Source: Bifidobacterium breve
GTDB taxonomy: Bacteria; Actinomycetota; Actinomycetes; S36-B12
Reading direction: 5' to 3'
DNA length: 8,364 nucleotides
NCBI GenBank assembly: GCA_943328365.2
Contig: CALPZT020000049.1
Coordinates: 1-8,364, forward strand
In this document: one piece after another, positions 1-6,305 of the stretch
Layout: each line of letters begins with the position of its first letter
How positions within the stretch are numbered: position 1 is the first letter of the stretch
Made by a program: the position numbers and the translations under genes
Notes under the pieces: model-generated
Seen by the model: the letters and a program-made list of their open reading frames with translations, nothing else
The model's database searches: none
Told to the model about the DNA's origin: nothing

Positions 1-22
1 ACAGGCAGGGCGAGCTGCCTGT
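1..22. terminator. Hairpin at the left window edge
   Basis: An 8-bp perfect inverted repeat (1-8 with 15-22) encloses a 6-nt loop. It lies just beyond the main tRNA terminator. It could be a second, back-up terminator for the minus-strand tRNAs, or the terminator of a plus-strand gene left of the window. No long T tract follows on either strand within the window, and the left flank is missing, so its role is uncertain. Confidence 0.35.
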
Positions 23-28
23 TGCTAA

Positions 29-52
29 AGGCCCGGAGCAAGCTCCGGGCCT
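29..52 (-). terminator. Rho-independent terminator of the tRNA-Glu/tRNA-Asp unit
   Basis: A perfect, GC-rich inverted repeat pairs 29-39 with 42-52; the tip would open to a small loop around AGCAAGCT. It starts three bases past the 3' end of tRNA-Asp. Read on the minus strand, the stem is followed by TTAGC, so the U tract is short. The position directly after the tRNA pair and the stem strength support a terminator. Confidence 0.7.
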
Positions 53-54
53 CG

Positions 55-128
55 CGACCCCGACCGGGCTCGAACCGGCGACCTTCGCCGTGACAGGGCG
101 ACGCGCTAACCAACTGCGCTACGGGGCC
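55..128 (-). tRNA. tRNA-Asp (anticodon GTC)
   Basis: Read on the minus strand, the 74-nt sequence folds as a cloverleaf. The 7-bp acceptor stem pairs 122-128 with 56-62, including one G-U pair. The T arm carries GGTTCGAGCCC, and the anticodon loop is CTGTCAC with GTC in the anticodon position, which reads Asp codons. The discriminator base is G, as expected for tRNA-Asp. The next bases are CGA, so CCA is not encoded and must be added after transcription. It lies 13 nt downstream of tRNA-Glu and was probably transcribed with it. Confidence 0.95.
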
Positions 129-141
129 TAACTGTGGTGCG

Positions 142-214
142 TATCCCCAACGGGGTTCGAACCCGTGTACCCGCCGTGAAAGGGCGGTGTCCTAGGCCAC
201 TAGACGATGGGGAC
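142..214 (-). tRNA. tRNA-Glu (anticodon TTC)
   Basis: Read on the minus strand, this 73-nt cloverleaf has the acceptor stem 208-214 paired with 143-149. Its outermost pair is G-U rather than G-C. The D arm region contains the CTAGTGGCCTAGGA pattern typical of tRNA-Glu. The anticodon loop is CTTTCAC with anticodon TTC, and the T loop is GGTTCGAACCC. The discriminator is A, followed by CGC, so no CCA is encoded. It is the first gene of a two-tRNA unit with tRNA-Asp. Confidence 0.95.
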
Positions 215-258
215 CTGACTGCATCTCCGTCGACCGTTACGCCGTTGGCGACTCGGTA

Positions 259-287
259 AGCATAGGGCAGGGTGCTGCGCGGACGAA
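259..287 (-). promoter_or_regulatory. Possible promoter of the tRNA pair
   Basis: On the minus strand a TATGCT hexamer (264-259) resembles a -10 box, with TTCGTC (287-282) as a weak -35 box 17 nt upstream. This would start transcription about 38 nt before tRNA-Glu. The -10 match is fair and the -35 match is poor. It is the best candidate in the 110-bp gap between the tRNAs and the metallopeptidase gene. Confidence 0.3.
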
Positions 288-313
288 ATCGGACCTCCGA
301 TTCGGCTCCCGGC

Positions 314-319
314 CATAAT
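314..319 (+). promoter_or_regulatory. -10 box for a leaderless metallopeptidase gene
   Basis: CATAAT differs from the TATAAT consensus by one base and ends five bases before the GTG start at 325. With the usual -10 to start-site distance, transcription would begin at or within a base or two of that GTG. No Shine-Dalgarno sequence is present, which fits leaderless translation, a common actinobacterial arrangement. A weak -35-like TCGGAC lies at 289-294. Confidence 0.45.
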
Positions 320-324
320 GAACC

Positions 325-675
325 GTGATCGATGTGCCGCTTGAGCAGTTCGAGGATCTCGTCGGAGAGGCGCTCGACGGCATCCCGGACGAGCTCACCT
401 CGCTGCTCAGCAACGTCGTCATCGTCGTCGAGGACGATGCGCCGGCTGACGACCCCGATCTCCTCGGCCTCTACTCCGGCATCCCGCTCACCGAGCGCGA
501 CGGCTCCTACTTCGGCGCCCTCCCGGACTGCATCACGATCTACCGCCGGCCCACGATGGCGATCTGCGACACCCTCGAGGATGTCATCGAGGAGGTTCGG
601 ATCACGGTGGTGCACGAGGTGGCGCACCATTTCGGCATCGACGACGATCGGCTGCACGAGCTGGGCTACGACTAG
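325..675 (+). CDS. Zincin-like metallopeptidase family protein (Zincin_1, formerly DUF1025)
   Basis: A 116-residue, soluble, acidic protein with no signal peptide. The N-terminal part (about residues 8-37) has the family pattern: an FEDLVGEALDGIPDEL segment followed by the VVIVVED strand. A GLYSGIPLTER segment follows at 48-58. The C-terminal motif HEVAHHFGIDDDRLHELG supplies the zinc site of an HExxHxxGxxD metallopeptidase: His97, Glu98, His101 and Asp107. The length matches complete members of this family, which are about 110-130 residues. The cellular substrate of the family is not known to me. The GTG start at 325 fits the family N-terminus and has a -10 box directly upstream, so the gene is probably leaderless. 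It converges on sua5, leaving 9 bp between the two stop codons. Confidence 0.9.
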   Translation: MIDVPLEQFEDLVGEALDGIPDELTSLLSNVVIVVEDDAPADDPDLLGLYSGIPLTERDGSYFGALPDCITIYRRPTMAICDTLEDVIEEVRITVVHEVAHHFGIDDDRLHELGYD

Positions 676-685
676 CCGCAGTCGT
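668..685. terminator. Hairpin between convergent metallopeptidase and sua5 genes
   Basis: A 6-bp inverted repeat (668-673 with 680-685) with a 6-nt loop spans the stop codon of the plus-strand gene and touches the stop codon of the minus-strand gene. A shorter alternative stem (664-668 with 673-677) overlaps it. Neither is followed by a T tract. It may help end transcription in both directions in this tight convergent gap, but the stem is modest. Confidence 0.3.
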
Positions 686-1689
686 TAATCGCCGTGGGCA
701 GCCCGAGTCAGTCGGTCGATGACGGCGGCGCCGACCCCTGCTGGATCAGGCGGGACCGCCAGCACGAGCGCAAGCCCGAGGGCGTCCGCCTCTCGCAGGG
801 CCGCGTAGAGGATGCGCGCGTAATCGTCGGTTGTCGTTGGGGCGGCGAGACGGACGATGCCGGGCGGCGTCGCGACACTGGCAATCGCGAGGAGCCCGGA
901 GCTTGGCATCCCGTCAGCCTGCTGGGCCTTCGCGTGAGCAGTGAGTTGGTCAGCTTGGAGGAGTCGGACGACTGCCGCGGGCGAGTAGTGCGAGGCGAGG
1001 GTGCCCGACGCTCGCACGGTGGAGCCTGACGGGCACGCCAGACCGGTGATGCGCGTGACGTCGGCGGCCGTGATGGCTCCCGGCCTCAGTAGCTTCGGGG
1101 CGTCTCCGGTGCAATCGATGATCGTCGACTCCAGGCCCACCGCGCATTCGCCGCCGTCGAGCACGACGTCGTCGTCCGACATGAGACTCCCGAGTTCCTC
1201 GACGACGTGACCCGCGGAGGTGGGGCTCACCCGGCCGAAGCGATTCGCGCTCGGTGCCGCGATGCCGATGGTGGGGTCGCCCGTGAGCTCGATGAGGTGA
1301 TTGAGGACGGCTGCCATGAGCGGGTGGGCCGACACTCGGACGGCGACAGAATCCTGCCCGCCGGTGATGAAGTCGCGGGCGGCTGACGCGCGGTTCACGA
1401 CGAGGGTGAGCGGCCCCGGCCACGTCACCTCGGCAAGTGTCCGCGCATAGGCAGGCACTCCTTGACCCCAGGCATCGAGCGCTTCGATCCCTGCGACATG
1501 GACGATGAGCGGGTGGTCGGCGGGGCGGCCCTTGACGGCATAGACCCGGGCGATCGCGGAGGCCATGTCGGCACGGGCACCGAGGCCGTAGACGGTCTCG
1601 GTGGGCAGGGCGGCGAGATGGCCGCCAACGAGCGCATTGGCTGCATCCCGGGGATTCGTCGTCAGCCGCACGATGTCATCCAATCGCAC
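685..1689 (-). CDS. sua5: Sua5/YrdC/YwlC family L-threonylcarbamoyladenylate synthase
   Basis: A 334-residue cytoplasmic enzyme that makes threonylcarbamoyl-AMP from threonine, bicarbonate and ATP. This is the intermediate for N6-threonylcarbamoylation of A37 (t6A) in tRNAs reading ANN codons. The YrdC-type catalytic domain covers about residues 12-210. It shows PTETVYGLG (29-37), the KGRPADHPL nucleotide-binding segment (53-61), WPGPLTLV (90-97), PSANRFGRVSPTSA (146-159), LESTIID (186-192) and LRPGAIT (201-207). The linker motif ASGTLASHYSPA (227-238) leads into the C-terminal Sua5 domain (about 239-332). This makes it the long, two-domain Sua5/YwlC form rather than the short TsaC form. The start is GTG at 1689, with no clear Shine-Dalgarno. 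The gene lies 43 bp downstream of the subtilase on the same strand, so read-through is possible, though a functional link is not evident. Confidence 0.95.
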   Translation of the reverse strand: MRLDDIVRLTTNPRDAANALVGGHLAALPTETVYGLGARADMASAIARVYAVKGRPADHPLIVHVAGIEALDAWGQGVPAYARTLAEVTWPGPLTLVVNRASAARDFITGGQDSVAVRVSAHPLMAAVLNHLIELTGDPTIGIAAPSANRFGRVSPTSAGHVVEELGSLMSDDDVVLDGGECAVGLESTIIDCTGDAPKLLRPGAITAADVTRITGLACPSGSTVRASGTLASHYSPAAVVRLLQADQLTAHAKAQQADGMPSSGLLAIASVATPPGIVRLAAPTTTDDYARILYAALREADALGLALVLAVPPDPAGVGAAVIDRLTRAAHGD

Positions 1690-1732
1690 CGGTGGCCCGG
1701 AGCCAAAGGCTACGACTGTTGCGCGCGGACGC

Positions 1733-4700
1733 TCAGCTGAGGAGTTGGCGTTGGGTTGGGCTCAGCGCAGCTCGCTGGGCGGCTGTCAACGCGTTGATCT
1801 GGCTCGGCGTCAGCGCCAGAAGCTGCGCGGTTGTCATGGCCGCGAGAACCTCTGGATCGAGCTTGGCGATCGACGACGGCCTGATCTGCGCGACCTGCCC
1901 TGCGGAGAGGTCGGCCACCTGCTCCTCGGTCAGGATCGAAGCCTGGGAGGGCGTGAGCCGTGCGAAGGCGGCTGTTCGAAGACCGGCCAATTGCTCGGCC
2001 GACATGGTGGCGATGACCGAGGGGCGCAATCTCGCGACGGTGGCCGGCCGGAATCCGGCGAGCTGCTCCGGAGACATCGCATCGACAGCCGCTGGCTTCA
2101 AGGAGGCTGCCTGGGTCGGACGGATGAACGAGACCTGCGCCGTGGTCAGGGCCGCCGCCTGGCTCGGCGTCAACGCTGAGAAGGCTCGCGGCGGCAGTTG
2201 CGCCAGCGTGGCACCGGGCACCGTGGCCAGCTGCGCAGGAGAGTAGCCCGCGAGCTGCGCTGCTGTCACCGTCTGGGGGTTAGCGATGATGAGCGGCGCG
2301 GCGACGACAGTCACGACCCCTGCCCCAGTCGCTGACGGCGCGGGCTGAGTACCGGTTGACGGAGCGGACACGACGGCCGCACCGGAGACGTACACGTAGC
2401 CGCCGGGGGCGAAAGCCCGGCCGATGGCCGCCGAGAGCACGATGGATACGTCGGCGGAGCCGAGGGCATCGCCCGCCGGGACTACGACATCGACGTGGGC
2501 GTCGTTCACCACCCTGAAGGAGGCAGCCTTGCCACCGATGAATGCGGCCGAGGCACCGGTGAAGCCGAAGCCGATGACCGCGATCGTGTTGCCGCCGCCG
2601 AGCGGGCCCGATGCCGGTTGAACCGAGGTGATCTCGTGCTCCGAGCCGCCGCCGCCCGAGGAGTCGCCCCCGCCGCCCCCGCCGCCGCCGGACGAGCCGC
2701 CACCCGATGAGCCCTCACCGGAGGAGCCTCCGCCTGCTGCGGGAGCCGTCGATGCCGCGAACGAACGCACGTAGAGCAGTTTGTTGGGCGAGCCGAGCAC
2801 GCCGGTGATCCGGTCAGCTGTTGCGGCGGCGGTGAGAGCAGCGACGACCTGAGCTGGGGTCTTCGTTGGGTTGAGTCCGAGATAAACGGCGGCCGCACCG
2901 GCGACGTGCGGGCTTGCCATTGACGTACCGGACATGATCTCGATCGCGGTGTTGGAGGTGACGCCTCCGACTCGGATCCCAGCGGAGGTGATGGTGGTTC
3001 CGGGGGCCAGGATGTCGACGCAACTGCCGTAGTTCGAGTAATAGGCAAGCGCATCGCTGCTCGTTGTTGCCCCCACGGTGATGGCGGTGGGCTCGCTCGC
3101 CGGGCTCACGTTGCAGGCGTCCTGAGTCTCGTTGCCTGCAGCGACCGCGACGGTGACGCCATCGGCAACGACGTTCGCCACGGCCGCATTCATTGCCGCG
3201 CTCTTTCCGCCTCCGAGGCTCATATTCGCAACAGCAGGCACACCGGCGGCGTGATTCCAAACAATCCAGTCGAGGCCGGCGATGACCCCGCTCGTCGTTC
3301 CACTGCCCGAACAGTCGAGCACCTTCACCGGAACGATGGTGGCGGATTTGGCGATGCCGTAGGTGGAGCCGGCAACCGTGCCGGCAACGTGGGTGCCGTG
3401 TCCGTGGCAGTCGTTCGTCGCGGTATCTGCCGGGGACACCGTTGTGTTCTTTCCCGCGGCGACACGGCCGGTGGCGAACTGCGTGTGCGTCGCCAAGACA
3501 CCGGTATCAACAATGTAGGCGGTGACGCCACTGCCGGTTCCGGCTGGGGTGAACAACTGGTCCAAGGGAAGGTCAAATTGATCGGTTCTATCCAAACCCC
3601 ACGTCGCACACCCTTGGGTGCCAGCTGGGACTGATGTTCCGCAGCTCCCGGGTGCTGTTGGAGTAGCGGGGGTTGTGGGGCCGGTCGTGTTTCTAATTTC
3701 GTAAATGTAGCGACCATTCTTCGACGTGTAGGAGGACCCCGTCGGAGTACGAAAACTTGAGATGAGCGCAGAGGCAACCCCATCGACAAACGGGTTGGGC
3801 GATGTCCCGCTACCGGAGAAGCGCACGGTGTTTGACGACTGCAAAGGATCGGCGAAGCCGATCTCTAACGGACTAGCCGATGTTGATGACGCGATTCTGT
3901 CGTAATTGAACACGATGTCGACATCTCCTGGCCGACGGTCATCCCGGTTCATAATGAGCGCCTGCGCGGAATAGACAGGAAGACCCCTGTCGTATTGCCC
4001 CACGTTGACCCAATTCACGCAGTACCCGGTGTAGTTACCGAAGGTTTCAGTCAGTGGACCGTACTGAACCTCTCTCGTAGCCGCATTCCTAGTGTCAAGG
4101 TCGGTGAACAGGGGCAGGACCAGCGGCCGCGTCGGCCGTGTCAGATCGATCCCGCTGAAGTCCGTGAAAATCGCGCCTGGTGTGTTGTTGAACGCGAATC
4201 CACCATTGTTGTTGATGAGAATCTCGGAGTAGCCGGTGCCGAACCAGTTGACTGAAGTGAATCCGGTGAGGGAGACGGGAGCCCCGCCGTCGTCGGATGC
4301 TGGGATTGAGTATGTGGCGCAACCGGCATCGGTGATGACTGCACCGCCACTTGAGCCGTCGTTAGCGGTTGGTGTGTCTAGCGACACGGGAAGATCTGGT
4401 TCGATGGCTGTTACATCGGATCGCTCCCGAAGTGCTCGCGCATCCGCAGGGGTCATGGAGACAGCGAGGCCGTCGATCGCCTTCTCATACGTGATCGCAA
4501 CCTCGCCGCCGGATGCCTCGACGGCATTGGCGACGGCGTCCTGCGCCCCCTCCTTGACTGTCACGATGTAATCGACCTCGCCCGAGGCACTTGCACTTGC
4601 AGAGCCCGACTCGCTGCTGCTCGGGGAGGCGCTGTCTGTCGGTGAGGCACTGTCTGTCGGGGAGGCGCTGTCACTTGGGGTCGCGGATCCGCTGGGTGTC

Positions 4701-4873
4701 GCTGAATCGGTGGGAGTCGGGGTGGCCGACGGCGATGCCGAAGCGCTGCTACTGCTGGAACCCCCGGTGTCTGTCGGCATGTCGGCGGCAGCGGTGGTTG
4801 CCCAAGCGGTGGCAGCAAGGACCGCGGCGACTGTCGAGCAGGCGAGCATCACGCGCCCGTGGGGGGAGGCCAT
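1733..4873 (-). CDS. Secreted subtilisin-like (S8) protease with nidogen-like domain, IPT/TIG domain and octapeptide-repeat tail
   Basis: A 1046-residue extracellular serine protease. Residues 1-30 form a signal peptide with a likely cut after AAA (28-30). Residues 37-97 are a Ser/Pro/Thr spacer. About 100-165 is an inhibitor-I9-type propeptide (DYIVTVKEGA to TAIEPDLPV). About 185-395 resembles a nidogen-like (NIDO) domain (SVNWFGTGYSEILINNNGGF, PLFTDLDTRN, VDIVFNYDRI). About 424-705 is the S8 catalytic domain of proteinase K/aqualysin type: Asp456 in YIVDTG, His492 in HGTHVAG, oxyanion Asn581 in AAGNE, Ser651 in GTSMASPHVAG. Cys489/Cys521 and Cys587/Cys618 sit at the spacing of the two aqualysin I disulfides. 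A Gly-rich hinge (713-744), an IPT/TIG domain (about 746-829) and 22 octapeptide repeats (869-1044) follow. All catalytic residues are present, so it should be active. ATG 4873 is the first start after an in-frame stop and lacks a clear ribosome-binding site; Met9 is an alternative. No LPXTG anchor is visible; the tail may mediate attachment, which is a guess. Confidence 0.93.
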   Translation of the reverse strand: MASPHGRVMLACSTVAAVLAATAWATTAAADMPTDTGGSSSSSASASPSATPTPTDSATPSGSATPSDSASPTDSASPTDSASPSSSESGSASASASGEVDYIVTVKEGAQDAVANAVEASGGEVAITYEKAIDGLAVSMTPADARALRERSDVTAIEPDLPVSLDTPTANDGSSGGAVITDAGCATYSIPASDDGGAPVSLTGFTSVNWFGTGYSEILINNNGGFAFNNTPGAIFTDFSGIDLTRPTRPLVLPLFTDLDTRNAATREVQYGPLTETFGNYTGYCVNWVNVGQYDRGLPVYSAQALIMNRDDRRPGDVDIVFNYDRIASSTSASPLEIGFADPLQSSNTVRFSGSGTSPNPFVDGVASALISSFRTPTGSSYTSKNGRYIYEIRNTTGPTTPATPTAPGSCGTSVPAGTQGCATWGLDRTDQFDLPLDQLFTPAGTGSGVTAYIVDTGVLATHTQFATGRVAAGKNTTVSPADTATNDCHGHGTHVAGTVAGSTYGIAKSATIVPVKVLDCSGSGTTSGVIAGLDWIVWNHAAGVPAVANMSLGGGKSAAMNAAVANVVADGVTVAVAAGNETQDACNVSPASEPTAITVGATTSSDALAYYSNYGSCVDILAPGTTITSAGIRVGGVTSNTAIEIMSGTSMASPHVAGAAAVYLGLNPTKTPAQVVAALTAAATADRITGVLGSPNKLLYVRSFAASTAPAAGGGSSGEGSSGGGSSGGGGGGGGDSSGGGGSEHEITSVQPASGPLGGGNTIAVIGFGFTGASAAFIGGKAASFRVVNDAHVDVVVPAGDALGSADVSIVLSAAIGRAFAPGGYVYVSGAAVVSAPSTGTQPAPSATGAGVVTVVAAPLIIANPQTVTAAQLAGYSPAQLATVPGATLAQLPPRAFSALTPSQAAALTTAQVSFIRPTQAASLKPAAVDAMSPEQLAGFRPATVARLRPSVIATMSAEQLAGLRTAAFARLTPSQASILTEEQVADLSAGQVAQIRPSSIAKLDPEVLAAMTTAQLLALTPSQINALTAAQRAALSPTQRQLLS
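1742..2269 (-). repeat. 22 tandem octapeptide repeats (24-bp coding period) in the subtilase C-terminus
   Basis: Residues 869-1044 of the subtilase divide without gap into 22 units of eight residues. The loose consensus is [L/I/M/V/F]-[T/S/R]-[P/A]-x-[Q/A/V]-[L/V/I]-A-x. Typical units are LTPSQAAA, MSPEQLAG, FRPATVAR and LTEEQVAD. Only Leu-Ser follows the last unit. The DNA copies have diverged, so the array is old rather than freshly expanded. The S/T-P-x-Q start of many units resembles a helix N-cap, suggesting chained short helices. I recall similar LTxxQ octads in giant proteobacterial surface proteins, but cannot verify homology here. Confidence 0.85.
2642..2737 (-). repeat. Gly/Ser-rich low-complexity hinge in the subtilase
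   Basis: Residues 713-744 are almost entirely Gly and Ser, including a run of eight or more glycines. The stretch separates the S8 catalytic domain from the IPT/TIG domain and is likely a flexible hinge. The GC-rich, GCC/CCG-repetitive DNA may be prone to slippage or sequencing error. The reading frame stays open and both flanking domains are in frame, so no error is apparent. Confidence 0.7.
4625..4678 (-). repeat. Three tandem 18-bp repeats in the subtilase Ser/Pro spacer
   Basis: Units 4625-4642, 4643-4660 and 4661-4678 are near-identical and encode the repeated hexapeptide SPTDSA and a variant with Ser runs. The first two units differ at only two positions; the third differs at its end. 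They lie in the Ser/Thr/Pro spacer (residues 37-97) between signal peptide and propeptide. High identity suggests recent duplication and possible length variation between strains. Confidence 0.75.
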
Positions 4874-4953
4874 GCCCTATTGGACCACCGAATATGCGCG
4901 CGAGCCAACCACGGTTCTGCAATTCCCTGCGAGTTTCCGCTGGTGGCGTATTG

Positions 4954-4983
4954 ATTGTAAAGACGATGTTAAGACCTTGTCAG
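4954..4983 (-). promoter_or_regulatory. Promoter of the subtilase gene
   Basis: On the minus strand CTGACA (4983-4978) and TACAAT (4959-4954) are each one base from the sigma-70-type consensus boxes TTGACA and TATAAT. They are separated by 18 bp. Transcription would start near 4947, leaving a leader of about 74 nt before the ATG at 4873. It lies in the 220-bp region shared with the divergent htrA gene. I found no equally good promoter for the plus strand. Confidence 0.55.
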
Positions 4984-5082
4984 GTTTCGGCTTGGTGGCC
5001 GATCGGATGGAACCGATGGCGGCATGTGGGAGTCAGATTGTCACGACAGCCGACGGCGCAGAGCCGATCGGCAGGCTTACTC

Positions 5083-5089
5083 AAGGAGG
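5083..5089 (+). promoter_or_regulatory. Ribosome binding site deciding the HtrA start
   Basis: AAGGAGG is a full-strength Shine-Dalgarno sequence four bases before GTG 5094. The reading frame stays open further upstream to 4710, but that stretch lies over the opposite-strand start of the subtilase. The ribosome binding site therefore places the true start at 5094. Confidence 0.85.
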
Positions 5090-5093
5090 CACC

Positions 5094-6239
5094 GTGTCAA
5101 CCCCGACCCCGCCGTACGAACCGTTGACCTATGAGCGTCAGGTCCAGTACGCGAATCATGAACAGGGCAGCAAGAAGCAACGGCGCCGTCGCGGTGGTGC
5201 CGGGATCATCGTGGGCGCCGGTGTCGTCGCACTCATCGCCGGCGCGGCCGGCGGCGCGGTGGGCTACACGGCCGCAAAGAGCCAGGCGCCGGGCCTCACC
5301 ATCGCCAGCTCCACGGCCGGTTCGACCTCGGTCGCGGCGGCCGGGTCTATCGCTGCCGTTGCGGCCGCAGTCCAGCCCGCGGTCGTGCAGCTGAACGTGG
5401 GCAATGGCGAAAGTGGTGGTACCGGCTCAGGATTTGTCATCAGCGACGACGGCTACATCGTCACGAACAACCACGTCACCGGAGCCGGCGGGGAGATAGA
5501 GGTCACCTTCTCCGACGGCAGGACGGCCACGGGCAAGCTCGTCGGGGCGAATCCCGGCTACGACATCGCCGTGGTCAAGGTCGATCGCACGGGCCTCGCC
5601 ACGGTTCCGCTCGGCGAATCGGCGGCGCTGCTCGTCGGCGACACCGTGATCGCGGTCGGTTCACCGCTGGGCCTTCAGGGCACCGTGACGACCGGCATCG
5701 TGAGCGCGCTCAATCGTCCGGTCACCGCGGGCGGCGAGGGCGAGACAGCCTTCATCAACGCGATCCAGACCGATGCCGCGATCAACCCGGGCAACTCGGG
5801 GGGCCCGCTCGTCAACGGGGCCGGCGCTGTGATCGGCGTGAACTCGGCGATCGCATCCATGGCAACCGGGGCCGGCCAGCCGGGCTCGATCGGCCTGGGC
5901 TTCGCGATCCCGATCGATGTCGTGAAGCGGATCACGAACGAGCTCATCAAGACCGGCACCTCGAAGACGCCGATCGTCGGGGTCCAGTTGAACATGACGT
6001 TCGAGGGCCCGGGCGCGAAGGTTGCCGAGGTCACTGCGGGCGGTCCGGCCGCGGCTGCCGGTCTCCGCGTCGACGACATCGTCACGAAGGTCAATGGCTC
6101 GCTCATCACCGACCCGACCTCGATGATCGTCACGGTTCGCTCCTTCGCCCCCGGCGACACGGTTGAACTCACGGTGACCCGTGATGGCGAGGCATTCACC
6201 GTGCCGGTGACGCTCGAGGCATCGAAGGCCAAGGACTAG
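5094..6239 (+). CDS. htrA: HtrA/DegP-like S1C trypsin-fold serine protease, membrane-anchored, with PDZ domain
   Basis: A 381-residue envelope protease, probably acting on misfolded or specific proteins outside the membrane. Residues 1-33 are cytoplasmic and end in a basic patch (KKQRRRR). About 34-60 is a Gly/Ala/Val-rich transmembrane anchor, placing the rest outside the cell. About 61-90 is a Ser/Ala/Gly linker. The trypsin-like domain (about 91-290) shows His127 in TNNHV, Asp157 in YDIAVVKV and Ser235 in NPGNSGGPLV, a complete catalytic triad. A single PDZ domain follows (about 297-375: GVQLN, GGPAAAAGLRVDDIVTKVNG, PGDTVELTV). This matches the short actinobacterial HtrA/PepD layout. The start is GTG 5094, set by an AAGGAGG four bases upstream. 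The gene is divergent from the subtilase and ends at a strong hairpin. Actinobacteria usually carry several htrA paralogs, so the symbol names the family only. Confidence 0.94.
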   Translation: MSTPTPPYEPLTYERQVQYANHEQGSKKQRRRRGGAGIIVGAGVVALIAGAAGGAVGYTAAKSQAPGLTIASSTAGSTSVAAAGSIAAVAAAVQPAVVQLNVGNGESGGTGSGFVISDDGYIVTNNHVTGAGGEIEVTFSDGRTATGKLVGANPGYDIAVVKVDRTGLATVPLGESAALLVGDTVIAVGSPLGLQGTVTTGIVSALNRPVTAGGEGETAFINAIQTDAAINPGNSGGPLVNGAGAVIGVNSAIASMATGAGQPGSIGLGFAIPIDVVKRITNELIKTGTSKTPIVGVQLNMTFEGPGAKVAEVTAGGPAAAAGLRVDDIVTKVNGSLITDPTSMIVTVRSFAPGDTVELTVTRDGEAFTVPVTLEASKAKD

Positions 6240-6258
6240 TCCGACCGGCCCTCATGAC

Positions 6259-6297
6259 CAGGGCACCCGAGCCTGACCCCTCGGCTCGGGTGCCCTG
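6259..6297 (+). terminator. Strong hairpin terminator after htrA
   Basis: A 15-bp perfect inverted repeat (6259-6273 with 6283-6297) with a 9-nt loop begins 20 bp after the htrA stop codon. No T tract follows, as is common for terminators in high-GC actinobacteria. It should separate htrA from the oxygenase gene, whose longest possible start is only 9 bp downstream. Confidence 0.75.
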
Positions 6298-6305
6298 CCG
6301 CCCGC

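Noticed and set aside
1..214. tRNA genes as an integration site of a mobile element
   Set aside because: No integrase, no repeated tRNA 3' end elsewhere in the window, and the neighbours are ordinary chromosomal genes.
106..657. Minus-strand open frame of 183 codons
   Set aside because: It runs antisense through the metallopeptidase gene and into both tRNAs; no recognisable protein features.
1601..2246. Plus-strand open frames over the octapeptide repeat region
   Set aside because: They mirror the repeat-coding strand of the subtilase and have Arg/Gly/Cys-rich, unprotein-like composition.
1742..2269. 24-bp periodic array considered as a CRISPR
   Set aside because: There are no alternating identical repeats and unique spacers; the period is coding, units are diverged, and no cas genes are nearby.
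2642..2737. Possible frameshift or assembly artefact in the Gly/Ser-coding run
   Set aside because: The frame is uninterrupted and both the S8 and IPT/TIG domains on either side read in the same frame.
4835..4850. Possible lipobox around Cys12 of the subtilase
   Set aside because: The cysteine lies at the start of the hydrophobic core, not its end, and the preceding residues do not fit a lipobox; an AAA signal peptidase I site fits better.
4710..5093. N-terminal extension of the HtrA reading frame (128 extra codons)
   Set aside because: It overlaps the start of the opposite-strand subtilase, shows no family similarity, and a full Shine-Dalgarno sequence marks GTG 5094.
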